Both the position numbers and the translations under genes were made by a program. A stretch of DNA of 64,000 nucleotides from Streptomyces sp. NBC_01551 (GTDB lineage: Bacteria; Actinomycetota; Actinomycetes; Streptomycetales; Streptomycetaceae), in contig NZ_JAPEPX010000001.1 of assembly GCF_026339935.1 (NCBI RefSeq), forward strand, positions 4,707,501 through 4,771,500, read 5' to 3'. Positions 35,097 to 47,212 of this stretch are shown piece after piece. The number at the start of each line of letters is the position of its first letter. The first letter of the stretch is position 1. Below the pieces are notes generated by a model. The model made no database searches, was not told where the DNA came from, and saw only the letters and a program-made list of their open reading frames with translations.

Positions 35097-35782
35097 ATGG
35101 CTACTCACCTGATCACCGGCGCCGGGTCCGGCATCGGCGCCGCCGTCGCCGCCCGCCTGCACGCCCGCGGCGACGACCTCGTCCTGCTCGCCCGCGACGC
35201 CGCCCGCGGCAAGCAGCTCGTCGAGCGCTACCCCGGCTCGCGCGCCCTCGTCGGAGACCTCGCCGACCCCGAGCGGCTGTCCTGGGCGTTCTCCAAGCAG
35301 GCGATCCCGGAGCGGATCGACTCCCTCCTGCACATCGCCGGCATCGTCGACCTCGGCCCCGTCGGCGAGCTGCGCCCCAAGACCTGGCACCAGCAGCTCA
35401 ACGTCAACCTGATCGCCCCCGCCGAGGTGACCCGGCTGCTGCTGCCCACCCTGAGGGCTTCGCACGCCACCGTCGTCTTCGTGAACTCCGGCGCCGGCCT
35501 GACCGCCCACGCCGAGTGGGGCGCCTACGCCGCCTCCAAGCACGGCCTCAAGGCCCTCGCCGACTCGCTGCGCGCCGAGGAGAAGCCGAACGGCATCCGC
35601 GTCACCTCCGTCTACCCCGGCCGCACCGCCAGCCCCATGCAGGCCAAGGTGCACTCGCAGGAGGGCAAGGAGTACGACCCGGCCCGCTGGATCGACCCCG
35701 AGTCGGTCGCGACCACGATCGTCATGGCCGTGGACCTGCCCCGCGACGCCGAGGTCAACGACCTGTCCGTGAGGCCCGGCCG

Positions 35783-35786
<4 letters not shown>
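35097..35786 (+). CDS. Short-chain dehydrogenase/reductase
   Basis: 229 residues. The TGAGSGIG nucleotide motif is at the N-terminus, and the catalytic Ser, Tyr and Lys are in FVNSGAG and YAASKHGLKAL. The usual NNAG motif reads HIAG. The TASPMQAKVHSQEGKEYDPARWI region and length agree with the actinobacterial SDR next to metE-like genes. ATG at 35097; an upstream in-frame ATG at 35088 is possible. The stop overlaps the following ATG (ATGA). Substrate unknown. Confidence 0.88.
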
Positions 35787-39008
<3,222 letters not shown>

Positions 39009-39397
39009 TAACTCGTACGAATGTCGTCCCGGGGGAGTAGTGGGGGCGAACGGTTGCGTGGCGTGCGGCCGTACGGGCGGGCGCACGCCGGGCGCGGCGG
39101 TCGGTGGTAAACGGCTGGTACAGGGCTGGTGGCAGGCCGGTGAGCTGTCGGATCATCGGATGGGTGACCCTGGAGTCCTGGTCCAAACTCACCCGTTCGG
39201 CGGATACCGTACTGATGAGGATGGCTGGGTCGCATTCGGGCAACCGCCGCCGACTGCTGCCCCTGGGAGCCTCTCGCGTCCTACTGTTGAGGGGTGCGCC
39301 TGTCGTGCACGGCTGCGTGAGGCCGATTCCAGCCGTGATGGCATGACATCGGGGCCATCGCGTGGCATCGGCATCGCCGGCTGTGAGAGGGACGGGC
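39009..39397. other. Intergenic region upstream of the GGDEF-EAL gene
   Basis: 389 bases. I see no gene. GGATACCGTACT near 39202 contains TACCGT, which could be a -10 hexamer, but the -35 region is not consensus. GAGAGGGACGGGC at 39385-39397 is the ribosome-binding site of the next gene. No terminator of ligA is obvious. Confidence 0.4.
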
Positions 39398-41584
39398 ATG
39401 AAACCCACCGAAAACGCCGACCCGTCACCTGAATCCGGCGGGGAAATCCCGTCCATGCGGACGGGACGGCTCGGTTTCCTGGGTTCCAGGACGCCGGACT
39501 GCCTCCCGCTCGAAACCGGTGCGGGCGGAGCGGGGCACCGCACCGTGCTGCCCTCCGTCGTCGTGGGCCTCTCCGCCGCGCTGCTCGTCGTCGGCATCGT
39601 CACCGCACTGACCGACCGTCAGGCCCTGTTCCCCGGAGGGGCGGTGGGCTGGGCGTTCGCGCTGCTCACCGGCATCATCGTCGGCCACCTCGTCGCCCTC
39701 GGCCGTGACCGCTGGTGGGGCGGCACCGGATCGGGAGCCGCGCTCACCCTCGGCGTCCTCCTCCTCTACGGATGGGTCCCGGCCGGGCTCGTCTCGCTGG
39801 CGGTGGTCACCCTGGTCGGGGCCGCGCGCCGGCACCGCTGGCGCCAGGGCCTGCTGCACGGCTCCGTCGACATCCTCGGCATCGGCGCGGGAGCCCTCGT
39901 GCTGGCCGCGTTCGGGCAGACGCCGACCGTGGCCGCGCCGTGGCGACCCGACACCTGGGGGCTCGGCGCGGTCCCCGAGGTGATCCTGGCCGCCGTCGCG
40001 TACCTGCTCGTCACCCGGATCGTGCTGTGGCTGGCGCTGAACCAGCCCGGCGGGGGGCTGCCCACGGTCGCCCGCACGGCGTTGCTGCGCCAGGCGCTCG
40101 TGGCGGTCGCGCTGCTCGGCATCGCGCCGCTGATCTGCGTCGTCGCGATGAGCCGGCCGGTGCTGCTGCCGCTGTTCGCCGTACCGCTCATCGCGCTGGA
40201 CTCCACGCTGTGGATCGCCCGGGCGCGGGCCGAGGAGCAGCTGCGGGACCCGCTGACCGGGCTGCCGAACCGGCAGTGGCTCCTGGAGCGGACATGGACC
40301 GCGCTGGACGAGGCTGAACGTTTGGGCACCCGGTCAGCTCTTGTGCTGATCGACCTGGACCGGTTCCGGGCGGTCAACGACACGCTGGGTCACCTGGCCG
40401 GCGACCGGCTGCTGCTCCAGATCGCGGACCGGCTGCGGCAGGCGCTGCCGAAGGACGCGGAGGCCGCGCGGCTGGGGGGCGACGAGTTCGCGGTGCTGCT
40501 GCCGGTCGCCGACTCGACGACGAGCGCGCAGCGGGTCGCGCGCCACCTGGTGGCGGAGCTCAGCTCCCCGCTGGACCTGGACGGCCTGACGCTGGTCCTG
40601 GAGGCGAGCGCGGGCCTGGCGGTGTTCCCGGACCACGCGCTGGACGCTGAGGGGCTGCTGCGGCGGGCCGATGTCGCGATGTACCAGGCGAAGCGGGACC
40701 GGACCGGGGTCGAGGTCTACGAGTCCAAGCGGGACAGCAACACGCCGGACCGCCTCGGCCTCCTGGGCGACCTGCGCCGTGCCCTCGACGCCGGCGAAGT
40801 GGAACTCCACTACCAGCCGAAGGTCCGCTTCGACGGGCAGGTGGCGGGGTTGGAGGCGCTGGTCCGCTGGGTGCATCCGGAGCGTGGCCGCGTCCCCCCT
40901 GACGAGTTCATCGCGATCGCGGAGACCTCGGGCCTGATGCCGCACCTGACGGAGTACGTCCTGGAGACGGCCCTGGCGCAGGTCGCGCGCTGGCGGGCAC
41001 AGGGCCTGAAGGTCCCGGTGGCCGTCAACGTCTCGCCGCGCGATGTCCACACCCCCGGTTTCGCGGGCGCGGTCGCGGCGCGCCTCGCCCGGCACGGGGT
41101 CCCCGCGAGCGGTCTCCAGCTCGAAATAACGGAACACGTCCTGCTGGAGGACCCCCAGCGGGCGGCGGACACCATGGCGGGCCTGACGGGCCACGGCGTG
41201 AAGATGTCCCTGGACGACTTCGGCACGGGCTACTCGTCGCTGGTCCACCTGCGTCGCCTGCCGGTGAGCGAGCTGAAGATCGACCGATCCTTCGTGGCGC
41301 GGCTGGCGGTGGACGCCCAGGACGCCGAGATCGTCCGCTGCACGGTGGACCTGGCGCACTCCCTGGGCCTCCTGGTCGTAGCCGAGGGCGTCGAAGACGA
41401 CGAGACGTGGGAGCGCCTGCGCGACCTGGGCTGCGACGCGGTCCAGGGGTGGCTGGTCGCGGCCGCGATGCCGCCGCAGGAGGCGACGGCGTGGCTCCTG
41501 GCCCGGGGAGAACGCGGCTGGCGCCGTCCGGCGGACATCACGGCGGAACTGGCCGCCGCCACGGCGGAACCCCCGTCCGCCTGA
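39398..41584 (+). CDS. rmdB: Membrane-bound GGDEF-EAL c-di-GMP turnover protein, RmdB-like
   Basis: 728 residues. About six membrane helices (residues 45-260) are followed by a GGDEF domain (RDPLTGLPNRQWLLER, active loop GGDEF intact) and an EAL domain with EALVRW, NVSPRD, EITEHVLLED, DDFGTGYSS, SELKIDRSF and VVAEGVED. All catalytic EAL residues I can check are present, so phosphodiesterase activity is expected; the intact GGDEF loop may be regulatory or cyclase-competent. The ligA-to-gatC position and domain layout match S. coelicolor RmdB (SCO5495), a c-di-GMP phosphodiesterase that affects development. ATG with GAGAGGGACGGG upstream. Confidence 0.82.
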   Translation: MKPTENADPSPESGGEIPSMRTGRLGFLGSRTPDCLPLETGAGGAGHRTVLPSVVVGLSAALLVVGIVTALTDRQALFPGGAVGWAFALLTGIIVGHLVALGRDRWWGGTGSGAALTLGVLLLYGWVPAGLVSLAVVTLVGAARRHRWRQGLLHGSVDILGIGAGALVLAAFGQTPTVAAPWRPDTWGLGAVPEVILAAVAYLLVTRIVLWLALNQPGGGLPTVARTALLRQALVAVALLGIAPLICVVAMSRPVLLPLFAVPLIALDSTLWIARARAEEQLRDPLTGLPNRQWLLERTWTALDEAERLGTRSALVLIDLDRFRAVNDTLGHLAGDRLLLQIADRLRQALPKDAEAARLGGDEFAVLLPVADSTTSAQRVARHLVAELSSPLDLDGLTLVLEASAGLAVFPDHALDAEGLLRRADVAMYQAKRDRTGVEVYESKRDSNTPDRLGLLGDLRRALDAGEVELHYQPKVRFDGQVAGLEALVRWVHPERGRVPPDEFIAIAETSGLMPHLTEYVLETALAQVARWRAQGLKVPVAVNVSPRDVHTPGFAGAVAARLARHGVPASGLQLEITEHVLLEDPQRAADTMAGLTGHGVKMSLDDFGTGYSSLVHLRRLPVSELKIDRSFVARLAVDAQDAEIVRCTVDLAHSLGLLVVAEGVEDDETWERLRDLGCDAVQGWLVAAAMPPQEATAWLLARGERGWRRPADITAELAAATAEPPSA

Positions 41585-41586
41585 CC

Positions 41587-41617
41587 CCGGCGGGGCCGGA
41601 TCTTCCGGCCCCGCCGG
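41587..41617 (+). terminator. Terminator of the GGDEF-EAL gene
   Basis: A perfect 14-bp stem (CCGGCGGGGCCGGA) with a 3-base loop starts two bases after the TGA. The following GTTTGAGGC matches part of the inverted-repeat element at 13807. Confidence 0.88.
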
Positions 41618-41786
41618 TGTTTGAGGCCCGGGGCCGGGCCGGGGCAGGCGCCCGGGGCGGCCGGTGGCCCGGGTGAATGCGGGGCCCGCGCGCGGGCGCG
41701 GCGGTAACCGTTTCGTGGGGTGGGGGGTCGGCCCCATAGGATTGGGGCCGAAACCTACACACTCACCACCCCCAGAGGATCGCTGC

Positions 41787-42083
41787 ATGCCTGGCATCAC
41801 GCGCGAGGAGGTCGCCCACCTCGCTCGGCTGGCACGTCTGGAGCTGAAGAGCGAAGAGCTCGACCACTTCGCTGGACAGCTCGACGACATCATCGGCGCG
41901 GTCGCCCGCGTTTCCGAGGTCGCCGACCAAGACGTCCCGCCGACCTCCCACCCGCTGCCGCTGACGAACGTCATGCGCGCGGACGAGGTCCGTCCGTCGC
42001 TCACCCCCGAGCAGGCGCTTTCCGGCGCTCCCGCCCAGGAGCAGCAGCGTTTCAAGGTGCCGCAGATCCTGGGGGAGGACTAA
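41787..42083 (+). CDS. gatC: Asp-tRNA(Asn)/Glu-tRNA(Gln) amidotransferase subunit C
   Basis: 98 residues. It begins [20 protein letters not shown], and contains the family's [19 protein letters not shown] and the final [12 protein letters not shown]. GatC clamps GatA and GatB together. ATG with AGAGGAT upstream. The gatC end carries a strong GGGGGAGGA Shine-Dalgarno for gatA five bases further on. Confidence 0.97.
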   Translation: MPGITREEVAHLARLARLELKSEELDHFAGQLDDIIGAVARVSEVADQDVPPTSHPLPLTNVMRADEVRPSLTPEQALSGAPAQEQQRFKVPQILGED

Positions 42084-42088
42084 CAACC

Positions 42089-43585
42089 ATGACTGACCAG
42101 ATCATCAAGCTCACGGCCGCCGAGACCGCCGAGAAGATCGCCTCCGGCGAGCTCACGGCCGTCCAGGTCACCGAGGCCCACCTGGCCCGCATCGACGCCA
42201 CCGACGAGAAGGTCCACGCCTTCCTGCACGTGGACCGCGAGGGCGCCCTCGCCCAGGCGCGCGCCGTCGACGCCAAGCGCGAGCGCGGCGAGAAGCTGGG
42301 CCCGCTGGCCGGCGTCCCGCTCGCCCTCAAGGACATCTTCACCACCGTCGGGGTCCCGACCACCGTCGGTTCGAAGATCCTCGAAGGCTGGATCCCGCCC
42401 TACGACGCCACCCTGACGCGCAAGCTCAAGGAAGCCGACGTCGTCATCCTCGGCAAGACCAACATGGACGAGTTCGCCATGGGGTCCTCCACCGAGAACA
42501 GCGCCTACGGCCCCACCGGCAACCCCTGGGACCTCACCCGGATCCCCGGCGGCTCCGGCGGCGGCTCCGCGGCCGCGCTGGCCGCGTTCCAGGCGCCCCT
42601 CGCCATCGGCACGGACACCGGCGGCTCCATCCGCCAGCCCGCCGCCGTCACCGGCACCGTCGGCGTCAAGCCGACCTACGGCGGCGTCTCCCGCTACGGC
42701 ATGGTCGCGTTCTCGTCCTCCCTCGACCAGGGCGGCCCCTGCGCCCGCACGGTCCTGGACGCGGCGCTCCTGCACGAGGTCATCGCCGGCCACGACCCGA
42801 TGGACTCCACCTCCATCGACGCCCCGGTCCCGCCGGTCGTCGAGGCGGCCCGCAACGGCTCCGTCGCCGGCATGCGCGTCGGCGTGGTCAAGCAGTTCGC
42901 CGGCGAGGGCTACCAGGCCGGCGTCGTCCAGCGCTTCAACGAGTCCGTCGAGCTCCTCAAGGAGCTGGGCGCCGAGATCGTCGAGCTGGACTGCCCGTCC
43001 TTCGACCTCGCGATGGCCGCGTACTACCTGATCGCGCCGTCCGAGTGCTCCTCGAACCTGGCCCGCTTCGACGCCATGCGCTACGGCCTGCGCGTCGGCG
43101 ACGACGGCACCAAGTCCGCCGAGGACGTCACCGCGCTCACCCGCGAAGCCGGTTTCGGCGACGAGGTCAAGCGCCGCATCATCCTCGGTACGTACGCGCT
43201 CAGCTCCGGCTACTACGACGCGTACTACGGCTCGGCCCAGAAGGTCCGCACGCTCATCAGCCAGGACTTCGAGAAGTCCTTCGAGCAGGTCGACGTGATC
43301 GTCTCCCCGACCACGCCCACCACCGCCTTCGCGATCGGTGAGCGCACCGACGACCCGCTCGCGATGTACCTCGCGGACCTGTGCACCATCCCGACCAACC
43401 TGGCCGGCAACTCCGCCATGTCGCTCCCCTGCGGCCTGGCTCCGGAGGACGGTCTCCCGGTCGGCCTGCAGATCATCGCCCCGGCCATGAAGGACGACCG
43501 CCTCTACAAGGTCGGTGCCGCCGTCGAGGCCGCCTTCGTCGCGCGCTGGGGTCACCCGCTGCTTGAGGAGGCTCCGTCGCTGTGA
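42089..43585 (+). CDS. gatA: Asp-tRNA(Asn)/Glu-tRNA(Gln) amidotransferase subunit A
   Basis: 498 residues. Amidase-signature glutaminase that supplies ammonia for transamidation. The catalytic triad is Lys81 (ALKDIF), Ser156 ([11 protein letters not shown]) and Ser180 ([10 protein letters not shown]). It sits between gatC and a short membrane-protein gene that it overlaps (GTGA). ATG with GGGGGAGGA upstream. Confidence 0.98.
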   Translation: MTDQIIKLTAAETAEKIASGELTAVQVTEAHLARIDATDEKVHAFLHVDREGALAQARAVDAKRERGEKLGPLAGVPLALKDIFTTVGVPTTVGSKILEGWIPPYDATLTRKLKEADVVILGKTNMDEFAMGSSTENSAYGPTGNPWDLTRIPGGSGGGSAAALAAFQAPLAIGTDTGGSIRQPAAVTGTVGVKPTYGGVSRYGMVAFSSSLDQGGPCARTVLDAALLHEVIAGHDPMDSTSIDAPVPPVVEAARNGSVAGMRVGVVKQFAGEGYQAGVVQRFNESVELLKELGAEIVELDCPSFDLAMAAYYLIAPSECSSNLARFDAMRYGLRVGDDGTKSAEDVTALTREAGFGDEVKRRIILGTYALSSGYYDAYYGSAQKVRTLISQDFEKSFEQVDVIVSPTTPTTAFAIGERTDDPLAMYLADLCTIPTNLAGNSAMSLPCGLAPEDGLPVGLQIIAPAMKDDRLYKVGAAVEAAFVARWGHPLLEEAPSL

Positions 43586-43827
43586 GTTCGAGTGCGCTGT
43601 CCAAGGCCAAGGGCTTCAAGAAGTCCAAGTCCGGTACGTACCTGTCGATCGGCACCACCGCTTTCGGTGCCATCAGCGTGATCAAGCAGGCCCGCAAGGC
43701 CCGCACCGACCACGACACGCTGAAGCTGGTCGACGCCGTTGTGTCCGCCGCCGCCATCGTCACCGGCCTCGCGATCCTGTACCGCGAGCTGAAGCGCCTC
43801 GGCGACGACGACGTCCTGCTGGGCTGA
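43582..43827 (+). CDS. Small conserved membrane protein between gatA and gatB
   Basis: 81 residues. A basic N-terminus ([16 protein letters not shown]) is followed by one hydrophobic stretch at about 23-33 and a stronger helix at about 50-66 ([18 protein letters not shown]), and a charged tail. Its GTG overlaps the gatA stop and it ends 16 bases before the gatB GTG, so it is embedded in the gat operon. It has no known domain. The same small ORF occurs at this position in Streptomyces, as I recall (SCO5500 region). No function assigned. Confidence 0.8.
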   Translation: MSSSALSKAKGFKKSKSGTYLSIGTTAFGAISVIKQARKARTDHDTLKLVDAVVSAAAIVTGLAILYRELKRLGDDDVLLG

Positions 43828-43843
43828 GAGGGAAAGTTTCACC

Positions 43844-45355
43844 GTGAGCACCTACACCGAACTGCTCTCGTACGAGGAAGCTCTCGCCTCGTACGACCCC
43901 GTCATGGGCCTTGAGGTCCATGTCGAGCTCGGCACCAAGACCAAGATGTTCTGCGGCTGCTCGACCGAGCTGGGCGCCGAGCCCAACTCGCAGACCTGCC
44001 CCACCTGCCTCGGTCTCCCCGGCTCGCTGCCCGTCGTCAACGCGATCGGCGTCGAGTCGGCCATCAAGATCGGTCTCGCGCTGAACTGCGAGATCGCCGA
44101 ATGGTGCCGCTTCGCCCGGAAGAACTACTTCTATCCGGACATGCCGAAGAACTTCCAGACCTCCCAGTACGACGAGCCCATCGCCTTCAACGGCTACCTG
44201 GACGTCCAGCTGGAGGACGGCGAGATCTTCCGCGTGGAGATCGAGCGCGCCCACATGGAGGAGGACACCGGCAAGTCGCTGCACGTCGGCGGCGCCACCG
44301 GCCGTATCCACGGCGCGTCCCACTCCCTGCTGGACTACAACCGCGCCGGCATCCCCCTCATCGAGATCGTCACCAAGCCGATCGAGGGCGCCGGCGAGCG
44401 GGCCCCCGAGGTCGCCAAGGCGTACGTGGCCGAGCTGCGCGAGGTCATCAAGGCCCTCGGCGTGTCCGAGGCCCGGATGGACAAGGGCCAGATGCGCTGC
44501 GACGTGAACCTGTCGCTGCGCCCGACCCCCGAGTCCGAGTTCGGCACCCGCTCGGAGACGAAGAACGTCAACTCCCTGCGCTCCGTCGAGCGCGCGGCCC
44601 GCTTCGAGATCCAGCGCCACGCGGCGGTGCTCTCGTCCGGCGGCTCGATCGTGCAGGAGACCCGGCACTTCCACGAGGAGGACGGCTCCACCACGGCCGG
44701 CCGCATCAAGGACAACGCCGAGGACTACCGGTACTTCCCGGAGCCCGACCTGGTTCCCGTGGCCCCGGCCCGCGACTGGGTCGAGGAGCTGCGCGCCGGC
44801 CTCCCCGAGATGCCGCGCGTGCGCCGCAACCGGCTCCGCGAGGAGTGGGGCGTGGGCGAGCACGACATGCAGTCGATCCTCAACGCGGGCGCGGTGGACT
44901 CCATCGTCGCCACGATCGAGGCGGGTGCCGACTCGGCCGCCGCGCGCAAGTGGTGGATGGGCGAGCTGGCCCGCAACGCCAACGAGCAGGGCGTCGTCGT
45001 CGACGAGCTGCCGATCACCCCGGCGCAGGTGGCGCGTGTCGCCGCCCTCGTCGCGGCCGGCGACCTGAACGACAAGCTGGCCCGTCAGGTCATCGAGGGC
45101 GTCCTCGCCGGCGAGGGCACCCCGGACGAGGTCGTCGAGAAGCGCGGCCTGAAGGTCGTCTCGGACGAGGGCGCGCTCGGCGCGGCCGTGGACGAGGCCA
45201 TCGCGGGCAACGCCGGTATCGCGGACAAGATCCGCGGTGGCAAGATCGCGGCCGTCGGCGCGCTGGTCGGCGCGGTCATGAAGACCACCCGCGGCCAGGC
45301 CGACGCGGCCCGCGTCAAGGAGCTCATCCTGGAGCGCCTGGGCGTCTCCGAATAG
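43844..45355 (+). CDS. gatB: Asp-tRNA(Asn)/Glu-tRNA(Gln) amidotransferase subunit B
   Basis: 503 residues. tRNA-binding and kinase subunit. It has [50 protein letters not shown], and a C-terminal YqeY-like tail domain. The Cys residues of CGC and CPTC fit the GatB zinc site. GTG start with GAGAGGGAAAG upstream. A terminator follows the stop at 45376. Confidence 0.98.
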   Translation: MSTYTELLSYEEALASYDPVMGLEVHVELGTKTKMFCGCSTELGAEPNSQTCPTCLGLPGSLPVVNAIGVESAIKIGLALNCEIAEWCRFARKNYFYPDMPKNFQTSQYDEPIAFNGYLDVQLEDGEIFRVEIERAHMEEDTGKSLHVGGATGRIHGASHSLLDYNRAGIPLIEIVTKPIEGAGERAPEVAKAYVAELREVIKALGVSEARMDKGQMRCDVNLSLRPTPESEFGTRSETKNVNSLRSVERAARFEIQRHAAVLSSGGSIVQETRHFHEEDGSTTAGRIKDNAEDYRYFPEPDLVPVAPARDWVEELRAGLPEMPRVRRNRLREEWGVGEHDMQSILNAGAVDSIVATIEAGADSAAARKWWMGELARNANEQGVVVDELPITPAQVARVAALVAAGDLNDKLARQVIEGVLAGEGTPDEVVEKRGLKVVSDEGALGAAVDEAIAGNAGIADKIRGGKIAAVGALVGAVMKTTRGQADAARVKELILERLGVSE

Positions 45356-45375
45356 CCCGGCGCCCGTACGCACGG

Positions 45376-45407
45376 CGGCCCCGCACCGTTTCGATGGTGC
45401 GGGGCCG
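45376..45407. terminator. Bidirectional terminator after gatB
   Basis: CGGCCCCGCACC and GGTGCGGGGCCG form a perfect 12-bp stem around GTTTCGAT, between convergent gatB and the DUF397 gene. Confidence 0.88.
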
Positions 45408-45421
45408 TTGCCGTACCGGGG

Positions 45422-45658
45422 TCAGACTGACGCGTCGACGAAGGCGGCCCAGGTGGTGGGGGAGACGGTCAGGACGGGCCCGTCGCTGACCTTGGAGTCC
45501 CGCACGTGGACGGCCGCGGGGTGAGCCGCGACCTCGACGCAGTTGCCGCCCGCGTCGCCGCTGTAGCTCGACTTCTGCCAGTGGTAGGCGACTTCGAGGC
45601 AGTTGCCGCCCGCGTCGCTGCTGTAGCTCGACTTGAACCAGGCCAGTGGGTGCGTCAT
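45422..45658 (-). CDS. DUF397 protein with internally duplicated motif
   Basis: 78 residues. DUF397 proteins normally have one motif of the form WxKSSYSxxxGxNCVEVA. Here it is present twice: FKSSYSSDAGGNCLEVA at residues 8-24 and QKSSYSGDAGGNCVEVA at 28-44, followed by the usual VRDSKVSDGPVLTVSPTTWAAFVD. The ATG overlaps the stop of the XRE gene upstream (ATGA). DUF397/XRE pairs are very common in Streptomyces and usually act as a regulatory or toxin-antitoxin-like pair; the function of this copy is unknown. Confidence 0.9.
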   Translation of the reverse strand: MTHPLAWFKSSYSSDAGGNCLEVAYHWQKSSYSGDAGGNCVEVAAHPAAVHVRDSKVSDGPVLTVSPTTWAAFVDASV

Positions 45659-46488
45659 GACTCTCCTAGCAGGGCGTCCAGCAGGCGCTTGCTGTCCTCG
45701 ATGGAGAGCGCCTGCGAACGCAGCATCCCATATTTGAGATGGAGGAGATGGACCTCGTCGGGGTCGTCCTGGAGGAAGCTGACGTGCTGGCCTTCCAGGT
45801 AGGCGAGTTGGTCGTGGTCAGGCGTCTCCAGGAGCACCATCGGGCCGTTCAGCCCCGCGTGGGTCTCGCGGTCCGTGCGGATGATCTGGATTCCCACGAA
45901 GGGGAGTTCGGCCATCGCGCGCAGATGGCGCAGCTGTTTCCGGAGGACCTCACGGCCGCCGACGGGGCGCTCCAGTAGGTGTTGCTCGATGATGAAATGC
46001 ACCACTGGTGGTTGGGGTTTGCGCTGAAAGAGGCCCTGGCGGGCGATCCGGTCCTCGGTCTGCTGAGCGATCTGATCTGCGGGCAGGGGCGGATAGAAGT
46101 TGGAGAACACCGCCGTCGCGTACTCCGGGATCTGGAGTAGGCCGGGAATGGCCGCGTTCTCGTAGAAGAGCAAGCTCAGGGCCTGCTCCTCGTGCTCCAT
46201 GTACTCGATCGCGAACGCCGGATATCGCTCGCGGCGCGGGATCGCCTCCGCCGCCTCGCGCAGGGCGCCCTTCGAGTCGAGGAGGTGGTCGAGGATGTCG
46301 GCCAGTTTCACGGACAGGGGCCGGCGGCCCTGTTCGACGGAGGCGATGGACTCGACGTCGCAGTGGGCCAGTTCGGCCAGTTCCTGCTGGGTGTACCGGG
46401 CGCGCTTGCGCTGATGGGCCAGCAGGACGCCGACGACCTTCCAAGAGGCGTTGCGCTTGGGCCTGTTGCTCTGGGGCATGTCGGTCAC
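45655..46488 (-). CDS. XRE-family helix-turn-helix regulator (DUF5753 type)
   Basis: 277 residues. The N-terminal HTH is LLAHQRKRARYTQQELAELA with CDVESIASVEQGRRPLS. The C-terminal DUF5753 part has AFAIEYMEHEEQALSLLFYENAAIPGLLQIPEYA and EDRIARQGLFQRKPQPPVVHFIIEQHLLERP. GTG start at 46488 is next to GGGGGG; an ATG three codons later is possible. Coupled to the DUF397 gene, which is its usual partner. A palindromic site upstream may be its own operator. Confidence 0.92.
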   Translation of the reverse strand: MTDMPQSNRPKRNASWKVVGVLLAHQRKRARYTQQELAELAHCDVESIASVEQGRRPLSVKLADILDHLLDSKGALREAAEAIPRRERYPAFAIEYMEHEEQALSLLFYENAAIPGLLQIPEYATAVFSNFYPPLPADQIAQQTEDRIARQGLFQRKPQPPVVHFIIEQHLLERPVGGREVLRKQLRHLRAMAELPFVGIQIIRTDRETHAGLNGPMVLLETPDHDQLAYLEGQHVSFLQDDPDEVHLLHLKYGMLRSQALSIEDSKRLLDALLGES

Positions 46489-46534
46489 TTTCCCCCCGGC
46501 CGCCCCCGCTGACGCACGAAGCGCCCGTACGGCA

Positions 46535-46557
46535 CCCGTACAAAAACGGTGTACGGG
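46535..46557. promoter_or_regulatory. Candidate autoregulatory operator of the XRE-DUF397 pair
   Basis: CCCGTAC and GTACGGG flank the A-rich spacer AAAAACGGT, about 50 bases before the XRE start. GTAC half-sites with a short A/T tract upstream of XRE-DUF397 pairs fit an operator, but I cannot confirm binding. Confidence 0.5.
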
Positions 46558-46567
46558 CCGGTTCGGA

Positions 46568-46600
46568 CCGCCGGGCGCGCGGTTCGTCGGCGCCCGGCGG
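46568..46600 (-). terminator. Terminator of the acyltransferase/penicillin-acylase operon
   Basis: Perfect 11-bp stem CCGCCGGGCGC with an 11-base loop, 12 bases past the stop at 46613. Confidence 0.8.
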
Positions 46601-46612
46601 AACGGGCCGCCG

Positions 46613-47212
46613 CTAGCGGGCGACCGGCGCGCTGAGGAAGGCCAGGCGGGCCCGCTTCGCCGGGAGGTAGACCTCGGGGAGGTCGATCTCCGGGAGTTCG
46701 ATCTCCGGGCCGAGGACGAAGCCGGTGCGCTCCAGGCGGGTGATGGCCTTCTCGTTGCGGGCGTCCGGCTCGGCGACCACGCGGAGGGTGCGGCCGTCGG
46801 ACCAGACGAAGCCTATGAAGGCGTTCATCAGGGCCGCGCTGAAGCCGCGTTCGGCGGCCCCCCGCGTGGGGCCGATCAGCAGGTGCACGCCGGTGTCGCC
46901 CGGCTGGACCTCGTAGCACTCGCTGACGCGGTCCTCGGCGCAGTCGTACGTCTGGAAGAGCCCGACCGGCTCGCCGTCGCGGCTGACGATGAACGCGTGG
47001 TGCGTGGTGCGTCTGTCGACGTCTTCGTAGATCTCCTGGACCAGCTCGCGGCTGGCCTCGCGCATCCCCCAGAAGCACGCGCGCTCTTCGGTGACCCAGC
47101 TGTGGATCAGCGCCGAGTCCCCGGCGGGGTCGACGGGGGTGATGGTGACCGTGCCGAAGCCCTCGACGAGCTGGGTGTGCACGGGCCGGCGGGCGGACGT
47201 GGAGATGGTCAT
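46613..47212 (-). CDS. IucB/MbtK-type siderophore N-acyltransferase (DesH-like)
   Basis: 199 residues. The siderophore acyltransferase branch of GNAT proteins is recognised by SWVTEERACFWGM (substrate-side motif), AFIVSRDGEPVGLFQTYDCAED, GVHLLIGPTRG and ARNEKAITRLERTGF. It probably acylates an amine or hydroxylamine of a siderophore or its precursor. Its ATG overlaps the stop of the penicillin-acylase gene (ATGA), so both act in one pathway. In some Streptomyces a penicillin amidase and an acyl-CoA acyltransferase (desG, desH) accompany desferrioxamine genes and are linked to aryl-acyl ferrioxamines. An iron box controls the operon. Confidence 0.83.
   Translation of the reverse strand: MTISTSARRPVHTQLVEGFGTVTITPVDPAGDSALIHSWVTEERACFWGMREASRELVQEIYEDVDRRTTHHAFIVSRDGEPVGLFQTYDCAEDRVSECYEVQPGDTGVHLLIGPTRGAAERGFSAALMNAFIGFVWSDGRTLRVVAEPDARNEKAITRLERTGFVLGPEIELPEIDLPEVYLPAKRARLAFLSAPVAR

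Noticed and set aside
39104..39346. 80-residue frame in the ligA-rmdB gap
   Set aside because: No ribosome-binding site, no hydrophobic or domain pattern, and the region is better read as promoter and leader.
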